Assembly: GCA_025618425.1 (NCBI GenBank)
Contig: CM046851.1
Location: forward strand, 1,035,967 to 1,099,966
Reading direction: 5' to 3'
DNA length: 64,000 bases
Source of the DNA: Heliocidaris tuberculata
Lineage: Eukaryota > Echinodermata > Echinoidea > Camarodonta > Echinometridae
The position numbers were made by a program, and so were the translations under genes. Of this stretch, positions 47,101 through 57,349 are shown in pieces; within the stretch, counting starts at the first letter, position 1; each line of letters starts with the position of its first letter. The notes beneath the pieces are model-generated. The model made no database searches, was not told the DNA's origin, and worked only from the letters and a program-made list of their open reading frames with translations.

Positions 47101-50100
47101 CAGGAGCCTGGGAACGATTTTGTTACTGGGGGTGCTGTGAGTAAAAAAAAAAAAAAAAAAAAAAGGGTCCTCAGCGTTTTGGGGTCTCTTTTTAAGTCCA
47201 AAAATCTCTGACAAGCAAAAAAGAAAAAGAAAAAAAAAGAAGAAAAAAGCGTTTTAGGGTCTCTTTTTAACTACTTTTAGTTCCAGTACCCCCAGCACCC
47301 CTTAGAGCACCCCCCAGCATGCACCCCGGCTCCCAGGGGCCTGTTTAAATATAACAATACCTTCTGTACAGCATGAATGTCATTGCTGTCGACGGCCTCT
47401 CACGGAGATGACGAACAAGGCCAGCCGAAGGGGGCGCTGTTAAATATGCATTGAAAACCTCTTTGAGATTGATACCAACAAGCTTGGCCAACCCAGAGGA
47501 TAGATTTAATAAGAAAGGGTATTGTAATGCTGTTGCAGTTAAAGTGCATTGAAAAGCCTTTCGGATATACTCTACTTCCGATCCTTGGGGATAAGACTTC
47601 TGCAGTTCGTCCATTTTTTCCAGAAGGTATTTGTCTTTTATTCTGGTTATGGAACCACCGAAGACAGTGCATGGATAGATGACGCCAAAGTTGAAGAATA
47701 CAAGATCCGATTCCGGGTTTGTGGAGTACCGTGGCGCCATGCCTGCCTGAGAGCAATCTTCAAGAACGTGTACACCATGCTCGTGGGCGATCTCCGTGAC
47801 CGCTGACAGCTCGCACACCCGTCCAAACAGATGCGACACCACAATAGCCACTGTGCTTTCGTTGATGAGAAGCCTCAGGGTTTCCAAGTCTGGTGACAGC
47901 TTGTCCCTGGTGACATCCAAAGGAATCACTTGAAGTCCGTGATGAAGTAATACCTGGATGGTATCCCTCGTGTTGATGGCTGTAATGATGACCTCTGACC
48001 CTGGTGGGTACTTCTGGACCCGGAAAAACAGGTCCAAACTGGTGTTTACTGATGCACTAACCAGAGTTGGGTGATGGGGGCGTTGAGACCCTGTTGACTG
48101 ACACAACTCTTGTATCTCACTAAGAAACGTTTTGTGCTCGTTATCCATATTGCAGCGCCTCATCCTTACTCGGCAGTACCACGTGATCAGCGATACTGCG
48201 TGGCGCCACGTTGTATCTATAGTGGCGCCAGGTGATATAAGAAATAAAGATAAGATAAATATGCAAAGTCATTTTATATTAACGATTACCCTTAATATTC
48301 CTCAAAGTTTAAGTAAGTATTCTTAGCTTTGTAAATTTATCTAAATGTAAATGAAATGTAAATAAGATCCCCGGATATTCATCTGAAAGGTGCAAAATGC
48401 AAATCGGTTGTAAAATACATTTAATATATATCTCATAAATTCCTGACCAATTTGATATCCGTAGGAAGGCCTTACATTGGACCTAAATGCATGTAGTTAT
48501 GCCATGTAAGTAAAGCGAGTGTGTGTATTGCCTTTAATCTTATTTGGTATATTTAGTTTGACGTATTCGTTCTGCTGGCTTCAGTATGGAAACCGTAATT
48601 GAAAAATGAAACTTTTTTTTTTCTCCTCATGATGGCTTTATTGATAGTAACACTCTGCAACATTTGCCTCTACACATTATACAGTATGTGCAAGAAAAAA
48701 AGAAACCAGATTTCATGGCAGAAATTCTCCATCATAATGAATAATTTCCTTAATGATATAGACATGTATGAAAAGCTCTGCTTCTTTTCTTTCATTTGAC
48801 ATGTTTGATGCACAATTTATTATTCAGAATTCATGCAAGATTGAATTAAAGCAATGGAAAGTGGTGCTACCAAAACTTCATTTGCACGCACAAATTGCAA
48901 CTCTGAGTAAGTTTTTAGGGTAGCAAACGTATCAACATCATAAATTTTATATTTTCTTTTATATATGACACTTCATGCGTAAAAAGTGAATGATGTACGC
49001 CGGAGAACAAGTAAAATAAAAACATGCTTGATTTTTGCCCAAATGAGTGGATAGTTGAGTAAGAAGCCATTCAGCTTTCCTGACCTAACAGCTGACAATG
49101 GACTGAATTTACACAAACATTGGGAATGAAAAGGAAAATTATACGATGCTTGTGGTATAAAAATGCTGAATATTAAGCAGACCATCATTAGCTTGCCTGA
49201 CCATGCAGCTGACCACAAAACAAAGGGTGATCATCGTAACGGAATGAGCCTGCTCTGGAAGCCTGCAGCAAGGTGCTGCAGCCTTCCGTGAGAGATTTCC
49301 AGGCAGCAACGTTCCTGCGAAGTCTACTTATGGAGAACTTAAGATACCAGCAGGAACGGACGAGCCTCAATGTCAACAAGGATATTTCTTGTCGAAGAAC
49401 TGCCAGGTCGGAAGAAAATGTGGCTCTTGCTGCAGGATCTCAGAGTGAGCCCATTCCGTTACGATGAACACCTCTAGTTCTGTGGCCAGTTGCATGGTCA
49501 GGCAAGCTGATGATGTTTGACTTAATTTTCAGCCTTTTTGTACCCCAACCATCTTTAATGTTCCCTTTCTTTCCCAGTGTTTTGGGTAAAGTCACCCAAG
49601 CATTCAGTCCATTGTCAGCTGCTAGGCCAGGTAAGAATGGCTTCTTACTTTACTATCCACCCATTTGGGGAAAAAATCAAGCTTGTTTTTATTTTACTTG
49701 TTCTCGGGCATACATCATTCATTTTTTACGCGTGAGGTGTCATGAGTAAGATAAAATTATGAATTTTATGATGTTAATACGCTGACTACCCTAAAAACTC
49801 ACTCAAAGTTGCAATTTGTGGTGCAAATGATTTTTTTTTTATTAATTCAATCATGCATGAATTCTGAATATAAGTTGTGCATCAAATGAAAGAAGAGAAG
49901 CAGAGTTTTTCATATATGTCTATAACATTAAGGAAATTATTCATTATGATGGAACATTTCTGCCGTGAAATTCCGGTTTCGTTTTTTCTGGGACACACTG
50001 TCATATTGGGATTGTAAATATTGAGAAAATGGACGTGCATTTACATTGTTATAATCTCTTCAACATATATTTCTCAATATTATTCTACAGACATATCTTC

Positions 50101-50952
50101 CTTCTATCTGATATAAATGGGATATATCACGGATTAGTAAATTCAAATGCAGTGAAACCATATCGCTACAAGAGAAATTCACACATTAAACATGTTAAAA
50201 GAAACACATGATGATAATGTTAGTATGTGAAATAGACCTTTAAGTGTAAGATGATTTTCACACTTCATCAGATTCATATTTTTTTCCAAAATGGAAACCA
50301 AATTGTATTTCCGTAAAGCTAGAAGTGCTGTAATGGTTAATTTGGTAGACTAATTCATAATCTTTCAGTCTCGTAACATTCATGATAAAGTCGAAAATTT
50401 ACTGTTAATGCGTGTTATACACTAGTATTGAATGGTTAAAAATGTAAGGGTTTTAGTGATATATCAATAACACAAAAGTAGGCACTGTTCTATTATTATT
50501 ATTATTATTATTATAGTGCACATCAACAATGAAATACTTAAAAGGCATGAAAATATTGAACAGAAATGCAGTTTTATTCCATTCCAAATCCTATAGACTT
50601 AAGAGGTATGATGTCATATTGACCACTGAGAAAATAATCTTTGTTCTATTACAGACCAGAAAATAAGCTTTGTTCTATTCTAAATTTTCTGTAGAGTAAG
50701 GTTGCATGGTATTATATTGCAGCTCAGTTGTACAATGCAAACGTCCATACCGATATACAAGCAGTCATATGGCACTGGGTTGACATCACGTTCTTCACCA
50801 TTCCGACGATGACAACAGACGCAGTAGAAGAGACAAATGACCACGAACACGACCAGACCCGAGGTCGAGAGTGAATAGGTGAAGATATCGTCGATGATTA
50901 ATGCTGCCATGTCGGGTATACCTTGCATATTGCTCGAAGTATCTGATCCCAT
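43686..50952 (-). CDS. DegT/DnrJ/EryC1 aminotransferase-fold protein, membrane-anchored, catalytic Lys replaced (531 aa, 4 exons)
   Basis: The exons, with matching phases, are 50799-50952 (phase 1), 47361-48195 (phase 2), 46228-46366 (phase 0) and 43686-44153. Exon 1 gives a short N-terminus and one transmembrane segment (LSTSGLVVFVVICLFYCVCC). The rest follows the PLP aminotransferase type I fold of the sugar aminotransferase family: PPGSEVIITAINTRDTIQVL, PLDVTRDKLSPDLETL, VAIVVSHLFGRVCELSAV, VLEDCSQAGMAPRYS (Asp198, the pyridine-nitrogen contact) and FFNFGVIYPCTVFGGSITRI. Relatives that I recall read FGPIK(T/S)ATALGG there, so the Schiff-base Lys is Tyr225 in this protein. The C-terminal domain continues through exons 3 and 4 (IIYLPVHRGVPRHHLDQICL) to TAA. 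Loss of transaminase activity is inferred. The first exon is the least certain part. Confidence 0.78.
44776..45143. mobile_element. MITE with G-run termini, copy 2
   Basis: The ends are CCCGGGG..GGTACTCACG and CTGAGTACCCC..CCCGG, with the 8-bp duplication GTTATTTC at 44768-44775 and 45144-45151. The interior has at least five copies of ATCCTTAGACATGGGTCC or close variants (44847-45045). It split a TTATTTCGTCAAAGATATA repeat. Confidence 0.85.
45479..45690. mobile_element. Foldback (212-bp palindrome) at the end of a larger repeat
   Basis: CCTTTAATCAAGGCGATTG pairs with the minus-strand reading of CGCCTTGATTAAAGG, and ATAATCAGAGGACTA pairs with TAGTCCTCTGATTAT. The centre is near 45580. Confidence 0.85.
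45691..46165 (-). repeat. Dispersed repeat, copy 2 (inverted copy of 13175-13617)
   Basis: Matches copy 1 on the other strand (see 13175-13617). Here the repeat runs straight into the foldback at 45479-45690, which is absent from copy 1. Confidence 0.75.
46228..46366 (-). CDS. DegT-like gene, third coding exon
   Basis: Acceptor TCTTCAG, donor GTG|GTGAGT. It encodes LKFFDQCGIEKSRDIGDYVS, then DRLPPVAGQIGSDAIIRGYW and LFPILV. Enters in phase 2, leaves in phase 0. Confidence 0.82.
46437..46470. repeat. Poly-C run and G-rich block in an intron
   Basis: A C run followed by GGCGGGGGAAAG-type purine-rich sequence. Part of a decayed element ending near CTACGCCAGTG at 46650. Confidence 0.4.
46820..47008. 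repeat. Imperfect hairpin in the DegT-like gene intron
   Basis: ACACGATAAAAAATACTTTC pairs imperfectly with GAAAGTAGTTTTTATCGTGT; the spacer is about 150 bp. Likely a small foldback transposon. Confidence 0.6.
47101..47342. mobile_element. MITE-like element with CAGGxxCCTGGGA ends
   Basis: The left end reads CAGGAGCCTGGGAACG. The right end read on the minus strand is CAGGCCCCTGGGAGCCGGGG. Contains a 20-bp A run and a duplicated GTTTTGGGGTCTCTTTTTAA-like unit. It stands directly beside the donor site of the DegT-like exon. Confidence 0.65.
47361..48195 (-). CDS. DegT-like gene, main catalytic-fold exon
   Basis: Acceptor CACGCAG (phase 1), donor AGAAG|GTATTG (phase 2). Contains the pyridine-binding ED motif and the altered lysine site (TAT codon at 47675-47677). 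The frame stays open upstream of Met 48163, in agreement with a splice rather than a start there. Confidence 0.85.
48680..50005. mobile_element. 1.3-kb palindromic (foldback) element in the DegT-like gene intron
   Basis: Two arms of about 660 bp face each other around 49355. Examples of pairing are CATGCGTAAAAAGTGAATGA with TCATTCATTTTTTACGCGTG, GTGATCATCGTAACGGAATG with CATTCCGTTACGATGAACAC, and AATTCATGCAAGATTGAATT with AATTCAATCATGCATGAATT. There is almost no spacer. Confidence 0.85.
50799..50952 (-). CDS. DegT-like gene, first coding exon (transmembrane anchor)
   Basis: Starts MGSDTSSNMQGIPDMAAL, then a TM segment and CCHRRN, with donor AATG|GTGAAG in phase 1. Phase and orientation fit exon 2, but no expression evidence is available. 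If no splicing occurred the frame would run to 50680. Confidence 0.55.
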
Positions 50953-51122
50953 GATAGTCTGTTGGTTCGATGTTAAAATACAATGTATATTTATCCACAG
51001 CATACTATACCCGTACATATTACAATACGAAACCATGACGATACGGGTGGGGGAAGGGGTGGTTTGACGCCCCTGTAATGCATTGCACAACACTGCCATG
51101 TATGTTTATATTGTATTGTTAC

Positions 51123-51368
51123 AGTGGCGTATTCAGGATTTTTTTCGCAGGGAGAGGGCAGTGGGGGTCACATGAATTTTTAGTTCTGGAGTGTTAAGGT
51201 AAAAAAACTAACCTCAATTTTGACATATTGAAATTTGACTTTATTTTGTGCTTCCAAACTCAAGATCTAACGTCACAGTGTTATTAAGCACAAAATCATT
51301 ATACTTTATTTTAGCACTTTTTCATAATTGTGTGGGGGAACGTGCCCCTCGCCCCAGGCTACGCCGCA
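51123..51368. repeat. Possible decayed MITE (GTGGCGTATTCAGG ... CCAGGCTACGCCGC)
   Basis: The ends resemble imperfect inverted repeats of the CAGTGGCGTA type. The target duplication is not clear. Confidence 0.4.
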
Positions 51369-52409
51369 ATATTTTCCCATTAATTGCTCTAAAAATACAG
51401 TGTTTACTTATTACAGGTAGCTCTTTTATTGCTAGAGAGAATCTTTTGACTTCAGATTTTTTTTGATTATTTTTTTTCAGGGTAGAAAGGAAACGCAAAG
51501 ACTCCAAAGGCCTTCCTCATTTCTGAGCTAAATACAATTCTATTCATGATGGACACTTCTTGCTCTAGATTCTAGAATACATCGCATAGCCTACAACTTG
51601 ATCACCCCATAAAATTTTGTACCCCTCCTCACACCACTGGAATTACTCTGATAAAGATAATATATTTTAGAATATATGCTGGTACTGAATCATGTGCATG
51701 TTTCTCATTGTATTGGTAAAATGGGTGTGAGAGAGTATAACAAGGATTTTACAACTCAGATAACCGTATAGTACCAGTCAGGTTTATTTTTAAAAAAACG
51801 ATGTTTTAACATTTGAAAAAAAAATTAAAATCGGATTCGTTTGATTTGAATAGCGATTTATTTCATTTAAATCGATTTATTTCATGTTTATAGTTATAGC
51901 CTTATATATTGCTTCTATAGAAAAGAAACATTATTTTTGGTAGATCTAATATCAGACATTAATCGGAGTACAAAAACTCTCACTTGGATGAATTTTTAGC
52001 ATCAATTTTGTTTTTGTTTTTTAAATCAAACATTGATTTTTGAGTGATTTGGGGGCCACATCATCAAAATCAACAACAAAATTACTTTACCTGTTGACTA
52101 CTGAATTCTCTAATTGCCATAGGCTTAATACAGGGATCATCCGCTTCCCGTATAGGCAATGGATTGTGTATTTCTGTGGGTTTTTTTTTTTTTTTTTTTA
52201 ATCGGTGATTTTTATGAAAAGAAAGTCAAGGCTATTTAAATCAAGTTGATTTAAATCGTGCCAACCCTGGTACCAGCAGGAAATTGCATTATCATGTATC
52301 ATTATTATACAACGTGTATTCTTTTCAATAATACACTTCGGAGTATATACGGTAGATATCGAAGTAATCAACACAAACAAAGGCGGTCCAAATTTCCCAA
52401 AGCCCTTAA

Positions 52410-52795
52410 AGTGATTTGGTAACTTTGTAGAGGCTTGATAAAATCTGAGCTGCCTGGCCTTACATGCTATCAGTGTATGTAATATGGTGCAAAAATGAAG
52501 CCCAGGAAAAAAAAAAAAGGCACTTCAAAATCATCATGTGCTTCACAAAAGTCAACATATGCAAGTGACCGGAAATGCCAGACTCATTTTCCCCCATAGA
52601 CTCAGTGTTAGACTAAAGCGTATGGCCATACGCTTTCGTAAATGGGAGTATTCAGTCATAGATATCATAATAATAGCATTATATATTTGAAAACCTTTCT
52701 ATGCTTGGCTTTTTATTTAACCTTCTGAACATCATTATACAAGACATATATCAAAATTCAACAATTTAATCAAGTTACAAAGTTACCGAATCCCT
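52410..52795. mobile_element. MITE with TTAA-AG ends (GGTAACTTTGTA)
   Basis: Flanked by TTAA at 52406-52409 and 52796-52799. Left AGTGATTTGGTAACTTTGTA, right (minus strand) AGGGATTCGGTAACTTTGTA. An inner palindrome GCGTATGGCCATACGC sits at about 52617-52633. Confidence 0.8.
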
Positions 52796-52799
52796 TTAA

Positions 52800-52848
52800 A
52801 TAATTATACGCCTGTCCTAACCACTTTCAGTCCCCCCCCCCCCCCCAC

Positions 52849-52879
<31 letters not shown>

Positions 52880-54484
52880 TCAAGTAAATGTTTCCAAGAA
52901 TCTGTTCAGAAGGGCATGTTGAAAAAGTTTCGGGGGGGGGGGGGGGGGGAGTGACAGGGAAAACACACCAAAGAATGAACCAATAGGTATATTGATGTAT
53001 ATATCATCCCATCTTATCAACCCAAAAATTGCACTGAGAGTCTGAGATGGTGCTGTTGAGTAGACAACACCATTCAATTTTCTGGAATTTTATTTTGTTG
53101 CAATAATCTGTAATGCTTGCTGGAAAGAAAAATTTCATATCTTGTATGTTTACAATGAATAAATCAGAAAAAAAAAAATAATTATGCAAATCATAACACA
53201 ATCATTGGACAGGAGACAAATAAAAACACAGTAAACACAATATCAATTTCTTTTCTGCACGTGTTAGATAATGTTTATCTCTTCTTTTTTTTTCATACAA
53301 TTTTATACAATGCAAATCTCTGGCTATGCTATGTTGAACATTGCACACTGTAACATTGAAACTGATTCATGTAAACAACTCATTTTTTCCTCTTAAAGAC
53401 AAATAAATATACCTAATTCATCCTTATATGGTTCTTCCTTTCAAAGATGAGTCTTTCTGTATACAACAATATTCAATAATCACACAAACATAGCGACTAG
53501 GCTTATTCATGAAGTGAATATTGTTGTATACATTCAAAAGGAAGTGGAATAGAATGAAGAATTCTAAACAAAATATCTCACACCCTTCACTGGGCAAAAG
53601 GTGAATTCAATTAATTATAAACATACACTGTAAAATATACCACACTAAACAACAGGCAAATGCAAAAAAAAAAAGTTTACTATATTGCTACATGAATGAT
53701 TACACTCATTAATAATCTATATAGTTAATCAGTCATATTTATCATTGGTATATTCAAAACAAGGTGATCCTGTCTTCTTTATGTTTGGAAAACTATTATT
53801 TAGACAATTTGGCATACAAATGACTTTTACAAAATTAGAAAGGTGCAGATTTGACCACCAAAAAAAAATAATCTCACTCCTGAACTTATCTGCATGTTAG
53901 TGTACGTGTAGATTTCAAATGAATATGAATACCTGCAACATATCCATAGCTATTTGTAATACAATAAATGTACAATTATGAATGGTTATAGATTCTGTTA
54001 ATTAACAACACAAAAGAGAGTGAGCAGGTTTCTATTATTTTTTCTTCAAATTATATTCATGACTAGAGGCGTATATTTATTACAAAAGCATTGTTGCAAG
54101 AAACTTGTAATTAACAGCATTTGCCAAGAGATTATAAACAATACTGTTGCTCACACTTTATCAAATGCGATCATTGCAGTAGCCTATGTCAATTATTTTA
54201 ACTCGCTATAATAGAAACATGGCCATGGATTAAGTTTACAAACAGTTTGATAAATCATTTTCTAACAAAATGCCAGTCCTCGTACATCCTTCAATTTGAT
54301 GTATCCTTCATTCTCATTACGCAAAACCTGAGAAATTACACTCCAGAATATACAAACTTGCCAATCATCAATTTATACAATTTTGGACATATTCTGCCAA
54401 GAGTCTGAACATTATGTTGAAGGATTTGAGTTAATAGCCTTCAGGCTCTCAACAGGTATCATTAATCAAAATAATCATGAGTTT
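52800..54484. other. AT-rich intergenic DNA with homopolymer runs
   Basis: Contains C, A and G runs near 52832-52875 and 52933-52950. No exon was recognised. It could include part of a long 3' UTR of the cytidylyltransferase gene on the minus strand, but nothing proves it. Confidence 0.4.
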
Positions 54485-54817
54485 TTATAAAACGGGTTCA
54501 AGAATGTAGCCATCCTGATTGGTCAAATAACACCACGTGACCGTGCAAAAAAAAGTACTAACGCACGGCGAGGGGACTAATGCACGGCTAATCCGGATCA
54601 TACACTAAAATTGTAAGAAAACACTAAAATTGTAGACCCGTTTTATAAAACTATTAATACATGGTTGTGAATTTGTGCGTTAGTGCGATCCAGCAACACG
54701 CAGGTTTTTATCGTGGTGTCTAACACACTCGGCTACGCCTCGTGCGTTAGTACACCACGATAAAAACCTTTGTGTTGCCAGATCGCACTAACGCACTCCC
54801 AACCATGCATTAATAGT
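54485..54817 (+). mobile_element. Foldback composite element, copy 2 (uninterrupted)
   Basis: TTTTATAAAACGGGTTCAAG to ACCCGTTTTATAAAA (54485-54649), followed by the 168-bp palindrome at 54650-54817. The inverted, interrupted partner is 33021-33712. Confidence 0.82.
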
Positions 54818-55432
54818 ATACTAATCGATGACAATTACGCGTATTCACAGGGTAAGACATTTCTTTATGCAGCTTCCAAAGGATTGATGAAAACGTTACT
54901 GACAGCCACACAAGGCATAGCACAATGAAAACAATAATTACATCACAAAGTAAAAAAAAAACATACTGACACATGCAGCTAATTCATCTGATGCCACATA
55001 CAATGAATGGTGTATATGTACAGAAACCTAATACATGTATGTGCAGGTAAACATAATATAATCGTTTTAAAAAATGATATCATAATTGGTCTTCAAATGA
55101 ATTAAAAAACTAGAAAGACATGAATATACATACAATTTTATGATTTAAATTGCAACTAACACAAGTGAAAGGGAAAAGAGTGTTTAGAATCGGTGTCATA
55201 ATTAAGACCGAATACATCTACCAAAAAATTACAAGATAGACTGGACCACAACGATTTAGTCTTTGCGTTTATGGTTTCCCACACCTTCGTAGAGAGTGGT
55301 GGGACAACAGAATTATAAAATTCAAAATTTGTGTGGTAAAAATCACTTACTTGTGTGTTTTCACATTCAGGTATTTCAGAGAGAGGGATTTTGTGAGATT
55401 TTTTTTTCTATTTTGTTACTGAAATTAGAAAT

Positions 55433-55510
55433 CTAAAACTCCTCCTCCTCCTCCTCCTCATCATTACCATCATCACTTCCATCATGGTGGGATTCACACC
55501 AGTAAGATCT
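55433..55510 (-). CDS. Candidate terminal exon encoding an acidic tail (unrecognised)
   Basis: Minus-strand frame SYWCESHHDGSDDGNDEEEEEE and one more Glu, then F and TAG. AG dinucleotides that could serve as acceptors lie just upstream (CTGATAG, ACATAG), but their pyrimidine tracts are weak. It may be a coding tail or only a GAG microsatellite. Confidence 0.2.
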   Translation of the reverse strand, partial: RSYWCESHHDGSDDGNDEEEEEEEF

Positions 55511-55552
55511 ATGTCTATCAGATTGGAGCACATTAAATTTGCATTAAAGTGT

Positions 55553-55910
55553 AACAATCACCAAAAAATATTTTGTTCTAAGTCCTGTATATGTTAGGGG
55601 TTCTATACTCAAATTACGAGCTTCAAATGTTGATTCTAAAAAAGATATTGCAAGTTGAAATACACTCCCAATAAACAATACAGCGACTTCTCAGGAGACT
55701 GGTCGATACACCCATACGTGCTCGCATAGAAATAAGGACACGCGCGGAACCGAACTTGGAGTTGGGTTCTGTGTGAGGGGTTTTTATGTTTTCCTTCATT
55801 TTCTTCATACTCCTTAACCGTTAACCCATAGAAGGCCAGGGAAAGTGTTTTGAGATTGATTTTATACATTCTAGCTGTACACAAATTTATTTTTTTAATG
55901 TGATTGGTAC
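55553..55910 (-). mobile_element. MITE with ACCAATCAC ends, copy 2
   Basis: Reverse-complement partner of 31259-31612 (shared TTGTGTACAGCTAGAATGTA-like segment and CGCGCGGAACCGAACTT). Confidence 0.78.
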
Positions 55911-56152
55911 TGTACACTTTAAATACATGTATCTAAAATGAGGTAAAGGTTAAAAGAATGCCTTTATTGTTTCAACTGCAATATGAAGCCTCTTTGAAGA
56001 GGGCAGAGAGATATTTGAAGTTTTATCATTTCACATGCTTTCAAAGAAAGAAAGAGCATTTTCACTGCTAGAGTGCTTTGAAACAAATACTCATGGCTAC
56101 ATTTTATTGGAATACACAAAGAGTGTATTTTGTGAATTTTCAATAATAATAA

Positions 56153-56198
56153 CAATGTGTGTGTGTGGGTGCGCGTGTGCGTGTGTGTGTGGTGTGTG
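56153..56198. repeat. (GT)n microsatellite
   Basis: A GTGTGTGT run with a few interruptions (GGGTGCGC). Confidence 0.85.
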
Positions 56199-56359
56199 TA
56201 ATTGGGTTTTTACTGACGTGGATCAATCAGATATGATTATTTACATCTGGGGACTGTCCTTTAATGTCACCATCCGAAAGATGTGACTCAGTCTCGAACG
56301 TGGGTCCTGCTGAATCAGTTTGTAACTTCCACTGTTAGCTGGATTACAGGCGCACGCCA

Positions 56360-56640
56360 CAACGCCCACTTAATAATAATAATAGCGTTTTCTTTATGGC
56401 ACCTTACCAGTTACAACGTGACCGACCAAAGCGCTTACAGCATTATTACCCTGGTCACTGGATCCGATTGTGATTCTGCACATTACAGTGCACAATCTCC
56501 ACTCCTCTGGGGAGCATTCCAGCCAGTCGCCTGTTTCCAAGTGCACACATGCTAATCCAACCACAATGACGTTCGCATCCTATCAGGTACCCATTTAAAA
56601 CCTGGGTGGAGAGGAGCAATGTAAATAAAATGCCTTGCTC
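56360..56640 (+). mobile_element. SINE-like repeat (GACCAAAGCGCTTACAG motif)
   Basis: Contains GCGTTTTCTTTATGGCACCT, GACCGACCAAAGCGCTTAC, CTCTGGGGAGCATTCCAGCC and CTGGGTGGAGAGGAGCAATG, the style of widespread deuterostome short repeats. A second fragment (GGGGAGCATTCCAGCTAT) is at 56853-56871. Confidence 0.55.
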
Positions 56641-57070
56641 ATGGGCATAATGGAGTAGAAACAGACAAGATGTAATTTGAGGCCACATTAACAGTGGAAC
56701 AGTAGTAATAACTGTCTTCAGAGCAATTTTTCCAACAAACTTTGAACTTTGAACTTTGAACTGATTAAAGTGCTTTACGTAGAGAATATTATTACCTCGG
56801 CAAGGGATTATTACAATTCTACACTTTACCATGCACACTCTCCACTCAACTTGGGGAGCATTCCAGCTATTTACCATGCAATGAACAAATATATGAAAAT
56901 ATGTTGTCTGATTTCTACAATACCCTTTTATCAACATTTTATACCAACACTTATTCATATTCAATAACACACAGTATATATACATACTAATCATTTAATA
57001 TACTACACAAGTTAAAAAGATTAAAAAATACCCTTGAAAACATGACACACAAATGCATGTGTGAGTTTAA

Positions 57071-57345
57071 AGGAGAATGAAACCCCAAAAATAAATACAT
57101 TTCAATAGAAGCAGAAAAATCAAAGAAGCATATCAGTGAAAGGTTGAGGGGAAAAAGGACAACTAATAAAAAAAGTTATGAATATTTGAAATCCTAAAAT
57201 TGCTAAATGAATGGAGATCTAAAATTGGCAATGTCCTCAGTATGCTAATGAGATGTCGTGATGTACTTTCACACTTTCAGTGATATGCTTCTAAGATTTT
57301 TCTGCTTCTGTTAAAGTGCATACAAGTTTGGGGTTTCATTCTCTT
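57071..57345. mobile_element. MITE with TTAA-AGGAGAATGAAACCCC ends
   Basis: Flanked by TTAA at 57067-57070 and 57346-57349. Left AGGAGAATGAAACCCC, right (minus strand) AAGAGAATGAAACCCC. No coding. Confidence 0.82.
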
Positions 57346-57349
57346 TTAA

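Noticed and set aside
49188..49467. Facing ORFs of 63-64 codons
   Set aside because: Both lie on the centre of the palindromic element and mirror each other; they follow from the symmetry and are not genes.
56283..56994. ORFs of 90-179 codons on both strands
   Set aside because: They cover SINE-like repeats and AT-rich DNA. No domain, start context or splice support.
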